A DNA stretch of 64,000 nt, from assembly GCF_044761985.1 (NCBI RefSeq), contig NZ_JBIWDK010000002.1, positions 1 to 64,000 of the forward strand, in the 5' to 3' direction. Of the stretch, positions 50,645 to 58,749 are shown one piece after another. Under the pieces are notes generated by a model. The model ran no database searches. It was not told the origin of the DNA and worked only from the letters and a program-made list of their open reading frames with translations. The number at the start of each line of letters is the position of its first letter. Position 1 is the first letter of the stretch. Both the position numbers and the translations under genes were made by a program. This DNA comes from Peribacillus sp044761985 (GTDB lineage Bacteria > Bacillota > Bacilli > Bacillales > DSM-1321).

Positions 50645-52021
50645 TTATTTTCCTTTATTTAATAAGTCGAAGATGATCGTGGCATGATCCGTGTTATCGA
50701 CCTGTCCGGCAAAACGGTCCTTGTAGGGCCCGAATGCATAGACGGGCACATCTTCCCCCGTATGTCCCCCGGTAGTCCAAGCCGTATTGGACCTGTTATC
50801 AAAAATGGCTTCGATTGCATTATCAATCGTCGTAACATGTTTACTTGTTGTGGCATCCTTGACGGATTGGATTTCCTCGTTTGTAAGTCTCACTTTCTTT
50901 TGATCAATATACCTTTTCAAAGTTTTTTCAACATCCTCACCCTTTACGATGGCATCCGCCATGAAGTCAGGTGTCCGTTTGGCAGCCTTAATCGGCTCAC
51001 CGGACCAATTATAGACTCCCTTCGCTCCGATTGAGAACCCTCCCGTGGAATGGTCAGCCGTAGCGACAACTAAGGTATGTTTATCTTTTTTCGCGAACTC
51101 GATGGCTGCCTTGTAGGCTTTTTCAAAATCCTCCATTTCACTCATCGCCCCGACAATGTCGTTATCATGGCCAGCCCAATCAATTTGACTTCCTTCCACC
51201 ATCAAGAAGAATCCATCTTTATCTTTATTCAGGCGTTGAATCGCCGAGTCCGTCATCTCTTCCAATGAAGGCGTTTCATTGGTGCGGTCAATCATTTTAG
51301 GCAAACCTCCTGAAGCGAACAACCCAAGCACCTGTTTATTTTTATCCTTTAAGAGCTGCTTTTTATCGGTAACATAACTATATCCATCTTTTTTGAACGC
51401 TTTTGTCAAATCGACATCAGGCCGGACAAAATTCGATTGGCCTCCCCCCAAGAGGACATCGATTTTATGTTGACCCTCTATTAGGTCCCGGTAATAATCA
51501 TCAGCAATTCCATTCATGTTTTTCCGGTTTTCGTCATGGGCACCGAATGATGCTGGGGTGGCGTGGGTAATTTCCGATGTGGCGACAAGACCGGTTGATT
51601 TCCCGCTTTCCTTGGCCGCTTCCAATACCGTTTTCACTTCTGTCTTATCGTTATCGACTGCGATTGCTGCGTTATACGTTTTCACCCCGGCTGACATCGC
51701 GGTTGCTGCAGAAGCGGAATCCGTGATATTTTGTGTCGGATCTTCTGGGTATGTCATCTGCTGACCCACCAAGTATGGATCGAATGCCGTCCTTTCAGCC
51801 ACCGTCGTAGAAGGTCTATCTTTTAAATACCGGTAGGCGGATGTATAAGAGACACCCATTCCATCCCCTATCATGAAAATGACGTTTCTAATCTCCGGTT
51901 CTTTCTTAGGCTTTCCTTTTGCCAGGACATCGTTGTTTGTGACCGACCATGTAAGACTTCCAAGAGCTAGTGTGGAAATGATGGCAACAGGCAAAATCTT
52001 TTTACTGAATGAACGTTTCAA
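50645..52021 (-). CDS. secreted alkaline phosphatase
   Basis: A 458-residue PhoA-type enzyme that hydrolyses phosphate monoesters outside the cell. A signal peptide precedes VLAKGKPK. Metal-site and catalytic motifs are NVIFMIGDGMG (about 46-56), TDSASAATAMSAG with the nucleophile Ser near 102, ADHSTGGFSIG and NTAWTTGGHTGEDVPV. The start is a TTG 8 nt after AGGAGG. A four-repeat Pho box and a TATATT -10 upstream show control by PhoP under phosphate limitation, as for B. subtilis phoA/phoB. Confidence 0.96.
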   Translation of the reverse strand: MKRSFSKKILPVAIISTLALGSLTWSVTNNDVLAKGKPKKEPEIRNVIFMIGDGMGVSYTSAYRYLKDRPSTTVAERTAFDPYLVGQQMTYPEDPTQNITDSASAATAMSAGVKTYNAAIAVDNDKTEVKTVLEAAKESGKSTGLVATSEITHATPASFGAHDENRKNMNGIADDYYRDLIEGQHKIDVLLGGGQSNFVRPDVDLTKAFKKDGYSYVTDKKQLLKDKNKQVLGLFASGGLPKMIDRTNETPSLEEMTDSAIQRLNKDKDGFFLMVEGSQIDWAGHDNDIVGAMSEMEDFEKAYKAAIEFAKKDKHTLVVATADHSTGGFSIGAKGVYNWSGEPIKAAKRTPDFMADAIVKGEDVEKTLKRYIDQKKVRLTNEEIQSVKDATTSKHVTTIDNAIEAIFDNRSNTAWTTGGHTGEDVPVYAFGPYKDRFAGQVDNTDHATIIFDLLNKGK

Positions 52022-52061
52022 GAAAACGACCTCCTACTGATTTAATGGATGATTCAGTTAA

Positions 52062-52125
52062 AATATACCGCATGAAGATGAACCTACTGTGAAGGGAGTG
52101 TAAATATATGGGGGTTTTATGTAAA
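52062..52125 (-). promoter_or_regulatory. PhoP box and promoter of the alkaline phosphatase operon
   Basis: On the minus strand TTTACA (52099-52104), TTCACA (52088-52093) and TTCATC (52077-52082) repeat with exact 11-bp period. A further TTTACA lies 21 bp upstream (52120-52125). A TATATT -10 is at 52062-52067. This is the TT(A/C/T)ACA array bound by PhoP~P. Confidence 0.9.
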
Positions 52126-52242
52126 TGAATAGTAAAGAAAAGAAAAATAGGTGGGGAATGAATAGGTTCAGGGACTGCTACAACAAAGACAATTCCGCCA
52201 CTTCAAAAGAAGTCTTCCAGTTCATGAAAGAAAGCACACACT

Positions 52243-52272
52243 AAAAAAAGACCGCCCCAGAAGAGGCAGCCC
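52243..52272 (-). terminator. terminator of the AbrB-type transporter gene
   Basis: GGCTGCCTC and GGGGCGGTC pair fully with G-U pairs around TTCT; seven T follow on the minus strand. Confidence 0.75.
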
Positions 52273-52346
52273 ATGCTGGATTATTCTTTGCCTTCCCCTG
52301 GGGCTGGGCGTCATCAGTCAAAACATAATTATTGATAGCGTAAACA

Positions 52347-53474
52347 CTATGCTGATAAATCGGGATGTCCATTTTTTTGCATCGCTCGTTGATTCAGTAA
52401 TTTAAATAATGGCGGCAAAGTCACATACACCATCAACACCCTAAGTACCTGAACAGCAACGACAAACATCGGGTCGGATTCGAGGGCTACTGAAGTGGCG
52501 GTCATTTCCGCAACTCCTCCAGGCGCAAAGGCCAATGAAGTAGTCATAAAGGACATTCCAGTCATTCTGGAATCGATATATGCACAAAGGATCATCATGA
52601 ATATAAAAGCAACGGTACTTAATGAAGAGACGACCAGAATTTTTTTCATTCCTACGAACATTCCCCTATTGAACTTGGATCCCACACTTGCCCCAATCAT
52701 AATTTGTGAAACAATCATGATGCTATCTGGCCACCAGGCAATCAAATCCACCCCCGCAATGAGTGAACCGGAAGCTTGAAAAAATGCAACCGTCAACATA
52801 CTGCCTACTAGCCACGGCGCAGGTAACTTGAGGATTTTCCCGACATGGAAACCACCCCAGGCAGCGAGAGCCAGCACAAGCGTCCATCCTATTTCAACTT
52901 CATTAAAACTTTCCACCCCACCGAAAAAACGAGCCGGAGTTGAGGCTAATGGATTAGCTCCAAGTACAAAGAAAGGTACAATCATGACAACCAAAAAAAT
53001 CCGGATGGTTTGTATGATCGTCACAACTCCGGTATTGGCCCCTGCTTCCTGAGCCATTCCTGGCATGGCGGAAAGACCTCCCGGTGCCGTAGAAAAGAAA
53101 CTCGTCAGCATATCCATTTTACATAACTTGTACAAAAGAAAACCGGAGCCTAAAGAAAACAACAACGATAAAGCCAAGACGATGATGATCGTGATGCTAT
53201 TTTCCATGAATATTCTCAACACGGAAAGGTTGAGTTGTAAGCCCAATTCAATACCAAGCAGGCATTGTCCTGTTCTTAACCAAATTTGCATGCTATTCGA
53301 TTGACTATCAGGTAACTTCAAGAAAGCTGGCTTCCAAAAAGAAAGCAGGGCGGACATCAACAGGGATCCGATCATCCATCCGATGGATAATCCCGTTGAC
53401 GCCAGAAAAGCCCCTCCTAGGCCGCATAGTATCACTAGCCAAATGCCTTTCATTGTATCTACTAATCGCTCCAT
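52347..53474 (-). CDS. AbrB family membrane protein
   Basis: A 375-residue polytopic protein with ten or so helices in two similar halves (repeats TAPGGLSAMPGMAQEAGANT and AFAPGGVAEMTATSVALESD). This is the AbrB/AitC duplication family, unrelated to the DNA-binding AbrB. Members have been linked to ammonia monooxygenase-like annotation and to transport; substrate unknown. GGGAAGG precedes the ATG. Single-gene unit. Confidence 0.9.
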   Translation of the reverse strand: MERLVDTMKGIWLVILCGLGGAFLASTGLSIGWMIGSLLMSALLSFWKPAFLKLPDSQSNSMQIWLRTGQCLLGIELGLQLNLSVLRIFMENSITIIIVLALSLLFSLGSGFLLYKLCKMDMLTSFFSTAPGGLSAMPGMAQEAGANTGVVTIIQTIRIFLVVMIVPFFVLGANPLASTPARFFGGVESFNEVEIGWTLVLALAAWGGFHVGKILKLPAPWLVGSMLTVAFFQASGSLIAGVDLIAWWPDSIMIVSQIMIGASVGSKFNRGMFVGMKKILVVSSLSTVAFIFMMILCAYIDSRMTGMSFMTTSLAFAPGGVAEMTATSVALESDPMFVVAVQVLRVLMVYVTLPPLFKLLNQRAMQKNGHPDLSA

Positions 53475-53540
53475 CCAATGACCTTCCCACTTTTATTTTT
53501 CATCTTTTCGTACAAATCTCAAAGAAACGAATATACCTGT

Positions 53541-54311
53541 TCACTCTTTCCTTGCCACTAATAACATCGCCTGCCCTTGGAAAGAGAGAACTTGGTTTTC
53601 AACCACCTCGATTGAAAGAAAATCGGTTGTTTCCTTTTCAGCCGCAATCATATAGGCCATCAATTCATTTTGATCCTTTTCAGGAAGCTGCATCATTTCA
53701 CACCACTTCTTAAATTCGAACTTTTTTTTGAATGTCGTAAAACTTTCAATAATAAAGCCTGTGTTCTCAATAAGTGAAATCCATTCAGTTTTTTTATAGG
53801 CCCTGTAATGGCTAGGGTCCCTTTTCTTTTCTATATAGTTATAAAAGTGATCGTATTCATCCTTTTCGGCTGCAACGTTATCTATTAGGAGGAAAAGGCC
53901 ATTTCTTTCTAAGACCCGGTTTGACTCCATTACAAATCGGTTTATGTTCGGGAAATGGTGGGGTGCAATCCGACATGTAACCGTCCCAAATGATTGATTG
54001 GAAAAAGGGAGCTGCTCGGCATCTCCTTGAACAAACGATACATTTCCAATGCCATTTGAGGTGATGAATGTCTCTGCTTTCTCTAACATTTCAGGGGTCA
54101 AGTCAAGAGCGGTCACTTGTTTAAATAGTGGAGCTAAAGCTTTGACCACATGACCGCCTCCCGTTGCGATATCCAAAAGGTTATCCTTTCTGTTCTTTTC
54201 CACGATCTTTATAAGTAAATCCAGATCTTCTCCACTCGCATGCGTTTTGCTCGTCACATAGTTGGCAGCGTTTTTCCCAAATTGGGAAAGAACTTGATCT
54301 TTTTCTCCCAT
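53541..54311 (-). CDS. class I SAM-dependent methyltransferase
   Basis: A 256-residue enzyme similar to B. subtilis YcgJ. Motif I is LLDIATGGGHVVKALAPLFK, VTALDLTPEMLEKAE binds the ribose, VSFVQGDAEQLPFSNQSFGT is motif II and LFLLIDNVAAEKDEYDHFYN the later block. The substrate is unknown. The start at 54311 is set by AAGGAGG 7 nt upstream; the frame extends to 54401 without a ribosome site. It lies 96 nt after tcuA and may be co-transcribed. Confidence 0.9.
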   Translation of the reverse strand: MGEKDQVLSQFGKNAANYVTSKTHASGEDLDLLIKIVEKNRKDNLLDIATGGGHVVKALAPLFKQVTALDLTPEMLEKAETFITSNGIGNVSFVQGDAEQLPFSNQSFGTVTCRIAPHHFPNINRFVMESNRVLERNGLFLLIDNVAAEKDEYDHFYNYIEKKRDPSHYRAYKKTEWISLIENTGFIIESFTTFKKKFEFKKWCEMMQLPEKDQNELMAYMIAAEKETTDFLSIEVVENQVLSFQGQAMLLVARKE

Positions 54312-54407
54312 CTTAAAACCTCCTTCTTCTCGCTTCCTTTCCAAATAAAGAAAACCGAATTTTCTAATATAGAAAAAGTCGGCTTCCTTATCTTCATCCA
54401 TTATTCT

Positions 54408-55916
54408 TTACTGAGTAACCGTGTCTCTTCGGTTTTCCAAGGCATACGAAGCGGCAGATGTTCCTGCAAGTTTACCATATACAGAACCTGACATTAACCC
54501 AGATCCGCCTGGATAGTTTTCGTAGAAAATCCCTCCGACCATTTCACCCGCAGCGAACAATCCCGCAATAGGTGCTTCCTCTTCATTCAATACCTCGCCT
54601 ACCGTGTTGACATGTATTCCACCAAACGAAAAAGTGATTCCACATGTTACCGGGAAAGCATAAAATGGACCTTGTTCAATGCGAAGTGCCCAATTTGATT
54701 TTGGTGGGGTAATTCCATCCGTTCCTTTACCGTCTTTTTCCGTAGGATTATAATTTCCTTCTTGTACAGAATGGTTATACTCCTCAATCGTTTTCAAGAA
54801 TTGTGCTTGATTGACCGGCAGCAAATTAGCAAGTTCTTCGAGCGTATCCGCCTGATAAATGGTAGCCTCTTCAAGGTCATACTCTTTACGCAGATACGGT
54901 CGCACCTGAGAATCATAAATCTGATAGGCTACATGATCAGGCTGTTTCAAGATTTCCCTTCCATACTTGGCATATGTATAGTTTCGGAAATCCGCACCCT
55001 CATCGACAAACCTGTTTCCATCTTTATTTAGCATGATGCTTAAAGGATAAGAATGTTTTTTGAAGATGTCTCCTGGTTTCGTAAAATCACCGACTTTTGG
55101 AGCATTATAATCCGTCCCAATTGAATGGCAGCCGGACCATTGCCCATATTTCTGTGCTCCTACCGCCAAAGCCATAGTTAACCCGTCTCCAGTATTATAT
55201 TCCGTTCCTCTCACAATAGCCGCATTCCATTCCTCACCGATAAATTCGCTCCGTAGCTTTTTATCTGCTTCAAATCCTCCACACGCTAAAACGATGCTTG
55301 TCGTATTGATCGTTAGCTCCTTGCCTTCTTGCTGTACAACGATTGACTTGATCTGATTATTCTCGAGCTTCAGCTCGGTAGCGCGCGTCTCGTACCAAAC
55401 CTCTATGCCAAGTTCTATCACACGTTCATTCAGTTTTCTAATCAGCCCTACACCTTTATCATTGGTTTTTAACGGAAGACCACCCCAAAATATCCGTTTG
55501 CCGTCTTTTTCAAAAGATTGATTTTCATAATTAAGTTCAAATTCAATGCCATGGCCCTGCATCCATTGAATGGTTTTATATGATTGAGTAACCAATTGCT
55601 TCGCCAATTGAGGATCACTCTGTCCTTTCGTAACCCTCATGAGATCATCATAGTATTCTGTTTCACTATAAACGGGCACATGAATTTTCTCGGCTTCCTC
55701 GTCAGTGATAGAAGGAATGATTTTTCTGATATCATCCAGACCATTATAAGCAGTGCGAATGGCTCCATCCGTAAAGAATGAATTTCCACCTCTCTTTTGC
55801 TTCGGTCCTCGCTCGAGTACTAGTACGCTTGCGCCTTTTTCTCTAGCTGCTATAGCTGCACATAAAGCGGCATTTCCCGCTCCTACTACTATTATATCGA
55901 AATTAGATTGAACCAT
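54408..55916 (-). CDS. tcuA: FAD-dependent tricarballylate dehydrogenase (TcuA-like)
   Basis: A 502-residue flavoprotein of the fumarate reductase/succinate dehydrogenase flavoprotein type. The dinucleotide motif is IVVGAGNAALCAAIAAREKG, with GGNSFFTDGAIR next, and GGIHVNTVGEVLNEEEAPIA plus GLFAAGEMVGGIFYENYPGG near the C-terminus, the usual TcuA features. It oxidises tricarballylate to cis-aconitate. The start is put at 55916, 7 nt after AGGAGG. In Salmonella it needs TcuB to reoxidise FADH2; no tcuB is in this window. A LysR gene and a CitMHS transporter are adjacent. Confidence 0.88.
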   Translation of the reverse strand: MVQSNFDIIVVGAGNAALCAAIAAREKGASVLVLERGPKQKRGGNSFFTDGAIRTAYNGLDDIRKIIPSITDEEAEKIHVPVYSETEYYDDLMRVTKGQSDPQLAKQLVTQSYKTIQWMQGHGIEFELNYENQSFEKDGKRIFWGGLPLKTNDKGVGLIRKLNERVIELGIEVWYETRATELKLENNQIKSIVVQQEGKELTINTTSIVLACGGFEADKKLRSEFIGEEWNAAIVRGTEYNTGDGLTMALAVGAQKYGQWSGCHSIGTDYNAPKVGDFTKPGDIFKKHSYPLSIMLNKDGNRFVDEGADFRNYTYAKYGREILKQPDHVAYQIYDSQVRPYLRKEYDLEEATIYQADTLEELANLLPVNQAQFLKTIEEYNHSVQEGNYNPTEKDGKGTDGITPPKSNWALRIEQGPFYAFPVTCGITFSFGGIHVNTVGEVLNEEEAPIAGLFAAGEMVGGIFYENYPGGSGLMSGSVYGKLAGTSAASYALENRRDTVTQ

Positions 55917-55940
55917 ATATCTTCCTCCTAACATATTTTT

Positions 55941-56000
55941 ACTTGAGCTAAGCTTAATACACTTCAAAAAATAAATGAAATATATAAATTTAGCTTAAGT
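55941..56000. repeat. spaced inverted repeat upstream of tcuA
   Basis: ACTTGAGCTAA (55941-55951) and TTAGCTTAAGT (55990-56000) are complementary at 10 of 11 positions (the remaining one can form G-U) and 38 nt apart. They lie 25-84 nt upstream of the tcuA start. This could be a regulator site or a leader hairpin. Confidence 0.55.
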
Positions 56001-56025
56001 CGATAAAAAATATTTATAACCACAC

Positions 56026-56066
56026 AAAAAAAAGACTTAGGATGGAGTCATTCCATATCCCTAAGC
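56026..56066 (-). terminator. terminator of the LysR gene
   Basis: On the minus strand CTTAGGGATATGGA and TCCATCCTAAG pair with a small internal loop, then eight T. Confidence 0.85.
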
Positions 56067-56074
56067 CCGCTTTA

Positions 56075-56932
56075 TTATCTTTCCTTAACAAGGAAATCCA
56101 CAAAAGCTTTTACTACCGAAAGATTTAAAAAATTGGCATCATACATTAACCACGTGTTCCGTTGCAAAGGTGTTCCCTGTTTATCTTTTAAGCATAACTT
56201 ATGTAGAAAATCATTGGGCTGTAGAGACATCTCCGGGATTATTGCCACCCCTAATTCATTTTTGACCATTTCCTTGCATGTCTCCAGCTTATCTACTTCC
56301 ATGGTGATACGAGGTGGAGACGAAAACTGATCATGCCACCAATCACTGATTAAATTTTTCAATGAGTTGTCGGTATGATAATTAATGAACGGCAAGCTCG
56401 GCAGCTCCTCTATCGTAATCTCTCTTTTCGAAATCAGATATAACCTCTCTTGGGATAATAGGGACTTTTCTCCCTTCCATTGATAGTTGTTCCGCACGAT
56501 CCCCACATGTACCTTTGATGAATCCAGGAGGCTCATGATTTCGGTACTCCATCCCGTATTTAAATTAAATTGTATATCTGGATATTGCTTCGAAAATCTT
56601 TTCAAGATTTCAGGCAACTTATACCGTGCAAAATTACTGGAAACACCTAAACGCAACGTTCCATTGATTCCATCATTCATATTCATCACATGGTCTTTCG
56701 TTTGTTGCAATTTCCTTTGCATTTCCTCGGCGTACTTGACTATATAGTCGCCCTCAGAGGTAAAATCGATTCCTTTCTTCGTCTTGAAAAATAAAGCTAC
56801 GCCAAACTCTGCTTCTATATTCTTTAATCGATAGCTTAAAGCTGGCTGCGATATATATAGTCGTTCTGCCGTGCGTGTAATGCTTTTCTCCTCATGAAGT
56901 ATGTTTAAGAAAATCCAATCCTTTTCATCCAT
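56075..56932 (-). CDS. LysR family transcriptional regulator
   Basis: A 285-residue regulator. The N-terminal winged helix-turn-helix is ILHEEKSITRTAERLYISQP then ALSYRLKNIEAEFGVALF. The substrate-binding domain begins LRLGVSSNFARYKLPEILKR. It lies between tcuA and the CitMHS transporter gene, both of which read away from it or behind it. It is probably their activator, with tricarballylate or citrate as inducer (inference). The ATG at 56932 has only a weak ribosome site (GGCGGG). Confidence 0.93.
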   Translation of the reverse strand: MDEKDWIFLNILHEEKSITRTAERLYISQPALSYRLKNIEAEFGVALFFKTKKGIDFTSEGDYIVKYAEEMQRKLQQTKDHVMNMNDGINGTLRLGVSSNFARYKLPEILKRFSKQYPDIQFNLNTGWSTEIMSLLDSSKVHVGIVRNNYQWKGEKSLLSQERLYLISKREITIEELPSLPFINYHTDNSLKNLISDWWHDQFSSPPRITMEVDKLETCKEMVKNELGVAIIPEMSLQPNDFLHKLCLKDKQGTPLQRNTWLMYDANFLNLSVVKAFVDFLVKER

Positions 56933-56953
56933 TCGAACCCGCCTTTTCTAATG

Positions 56954-56972
56954 TTATAATTTGTATTTATAA
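56954..56972. promoter_or_regulatory. candidate LysR operator
   Basis: TTATAA-N7-TTATAA, a perfect palindrome of 19 bp, 22 nt upstream of the LysR start. It contains the T-N11-A pattern of LysR-type regulators. The rest of 56973-57302 holds no gene. Confidence 0.5.
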
Positions 56973-57302
56973 GATATTAAAGAAAGTATACATTGAATTT
57001 ATGAGTTTATCGAATACCCTTTCCTCTCTTTCGACTTCTTCCAAGCCTAAATAGTTTAGTATGCTTTAGCGTTACTTCCTCCTTTAGGTACCAAAAAAGA
57101 ACCCCTGACATTCCCCTTAAGATTGTGATGATGTACATAGGTTATAAACTTTTTTAATGACAAATCGAAAAAAATATATATTTAACTTATTAACTTTCCT
57201 GTATTACTATTTAACAAAGATAACCAATAACAACATTGAGGTGATGCAAATAGGAATTTTTAAAATTAATTTTCTGAATAATCAATCAAGAAAAGTCTTT
57301 AT

Positions 57303-57316
57303 TGTAAGCGTATTCA
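57303..57316 (+). promoter_or_regulatory. cre-like site before the CitMHS gene
   Basis: TGTAAGCGTATTCA matches the cre consensus TGWNANCGNTNWCA at all but one specified position. It abuts AAAGGAGG of the transporter gene, so bound CcpA may act as a roadblock. B. subtilis citM is also under CcpA. Confidence 0.65.
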
Positions 57317-57335
57317 AAAGGAGGGGAACCGTCCA

Positions 57336-58667
57336 TTGCTAACTATATTAGGAGTTTCCATGGTTACTATCTTTACATATTTGATTATGACCAAAAAGAT
57401 GTCACCGATTGTGGCTTTAACACTTATACCTATCATTTTCGCTATAATTGGTGGCTTTGCTTCTGATATCGGTCCCATGATGCTTGAGGGGATAAAGCTC
57501 GTTGCACCTTCAGCCGCTTTATTATTATTCGCTATATTGTTTTTTGGAGTGATGATCGATGCTGGGTTATTCGACCCGCTTATCGCAAAAATATTACAGA
57601 TCGTTAAACGGGACCCTGTCAAAATTGCGATAGGGACAGCCATTCTATCCCTCATGGTAGCATTGGATGGGGATGGCACAACCACATATATGATCGTGGT
57701 TTCAGCCATGCTTCCTCTTTATAAACGAATTGGCATGAATCCTTTGATAATGGCCACTATCGCTATGCTCTCCTTAAGTGTAATGAGTGGCATGACACCA
57801 TGGGGAGGCCCCGCTACACGGGTCATAGCTGTTTTGGGTCTTGATGCTTCCGAATTCTTCGTTCCCCTCATCCCAACAATGATTGGGGGAGCTTTATGGG
57901 TGACCTTCATTGCTTTTTTACTCGGAAAAAAAGAACGCAAACGGCTTGGAAGTATCCATTTCCCTTACGCAGAAGAGGATTCTATCGCTCAATCTGAGAC
58001 TGCCGCTACTATAGAGGACACTCTCATTAAAGAAGAAAGCGATATAAAAAGGCCTAAGTTATTGTGGGTAAATCTCTTGATCGTCCTATCCATCATGACT
58101 ACTCTTATACTGAACCTACTGCCTGCTCCCGTATTATTTCTGATTGGCTTCATCCTTGCCCTACTGATAAACTACCCAGACTTAGAGAAGCAAAAAGAAC
58201 GGATGCTAGCTCACTCAGGTAACGCTCTAATCGTGGTCATCCTTGTTTTTGCAGCTGGCGTTTTTGCTGGAATTTTATCCGGAACAAAAATGGTGGACGC
58301 AATGGCCAACACCCTGGTTTCCATCATTCCGGAATCTTTAGGCGCCTTCTTCCCTTTAATCGTAGCGTTTACCAGTATGCCTTTTACTTTTGTATTATCA
58401 AACGACGCCTATTATTTTGGAGTCCTGCCCATCCTTGCTGAAGCCGCCTCCGCGTATGGGATTGCCCCTATTGAAATTGCCCGGGCTTCCATATTGGGCC
58501 AACCCGTTCACTTAATGAGTCCATTAGTCGCTTCGACCATTTTATTAGTCGGCATGATTGGGAAAGATATAGGTGACCATCAACGTTTTGCTTTAAAATG
58601 GGCCATTCTTTCATCCCTGATTCTCACTGGATTGGCGATATTGACTGGGGCCATATCCTTCATGTGA
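57336..58667 (+). CDS. CitMHS family citrate/tricarboxylate transporter
   Basis: A 443-residue secondary transporter with about twelve helices of the CitMHS family. It includes MVALDGDGTTTYMIVVSAML, SVMSGMTPWGGPATRV and AFTSMPFTFVLSNDAYYFGV, as in B. subtilis CitM and CitH, which import citrate complexed with metal ions. Here, next to TcuA, tricarballylate or citrate are both plausible. The start is TTG 57336, about 10 nt after AAAGGAGG. It is divergent from the LysR gene. Confidence 0.92.
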   Translation: MLTILGVSMVTIFTYLIMTKKMSPIVALTLIPIIFAIIGGFASDIGPMMLEGIKLVAPSAALLLFAILFFGVMIDAGLFDPLIAKILQIVKRDPVKIAIGTAILSLMVALDGDGTTTYMIVVSAMLPLYKRIGMNPLIMATIAMLSLSVMSGMTPWGGPATRVIAVLGLDASEFFVPLIPTMIGGALWVTFIAFLLGKKERKRLGSIHFPYAEEDSIAQSETAATIEDTLIKEESDIKRPKLLWVNLLIVLSIMTTLILNLLPAPVLFLIGFILALLINYPDLEKQKERMLAHSGNALIVVILVFAAGVFAGILSGTKMVDAMANTLVSIIPESLGAFFPLIVAFTSMPFTFVLSNDAYYFGVLPILAEAASAYGIAPIEIARASILGQPVHLMSPLVASTILLVGMIGKDIGDHQRFALKWAILSSLILTGLAILTGAISFM

Positions 58668-58716
58668 TACACATTTTTCAACTATTACATCCATCTACCA
58701 ATAATAATCCTTAAGC

Positions 58717-58745
58717 AAAAGCACTCCATTCCTGGAGTGCTTTTG
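58717..58745. terminator. bidirectional terminator
   Basis: AAAAGCACTCCA and TGGAGTGCTTTT form a perfect 12-bp stem around TTCC between the CitMHS and purT genes. Confidence 0.9.
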
Positions 58746-58749
58746 TGTT

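Noticed and set aside
52125..52244. 39-codon plus-strand frame upstream of the Pho operon
   Set aside because: It starts in the Pho box and ends in a terminator stem; the ribosome site is weak. I could not support it as a gene, though it is hydrophilic and peptide-like.
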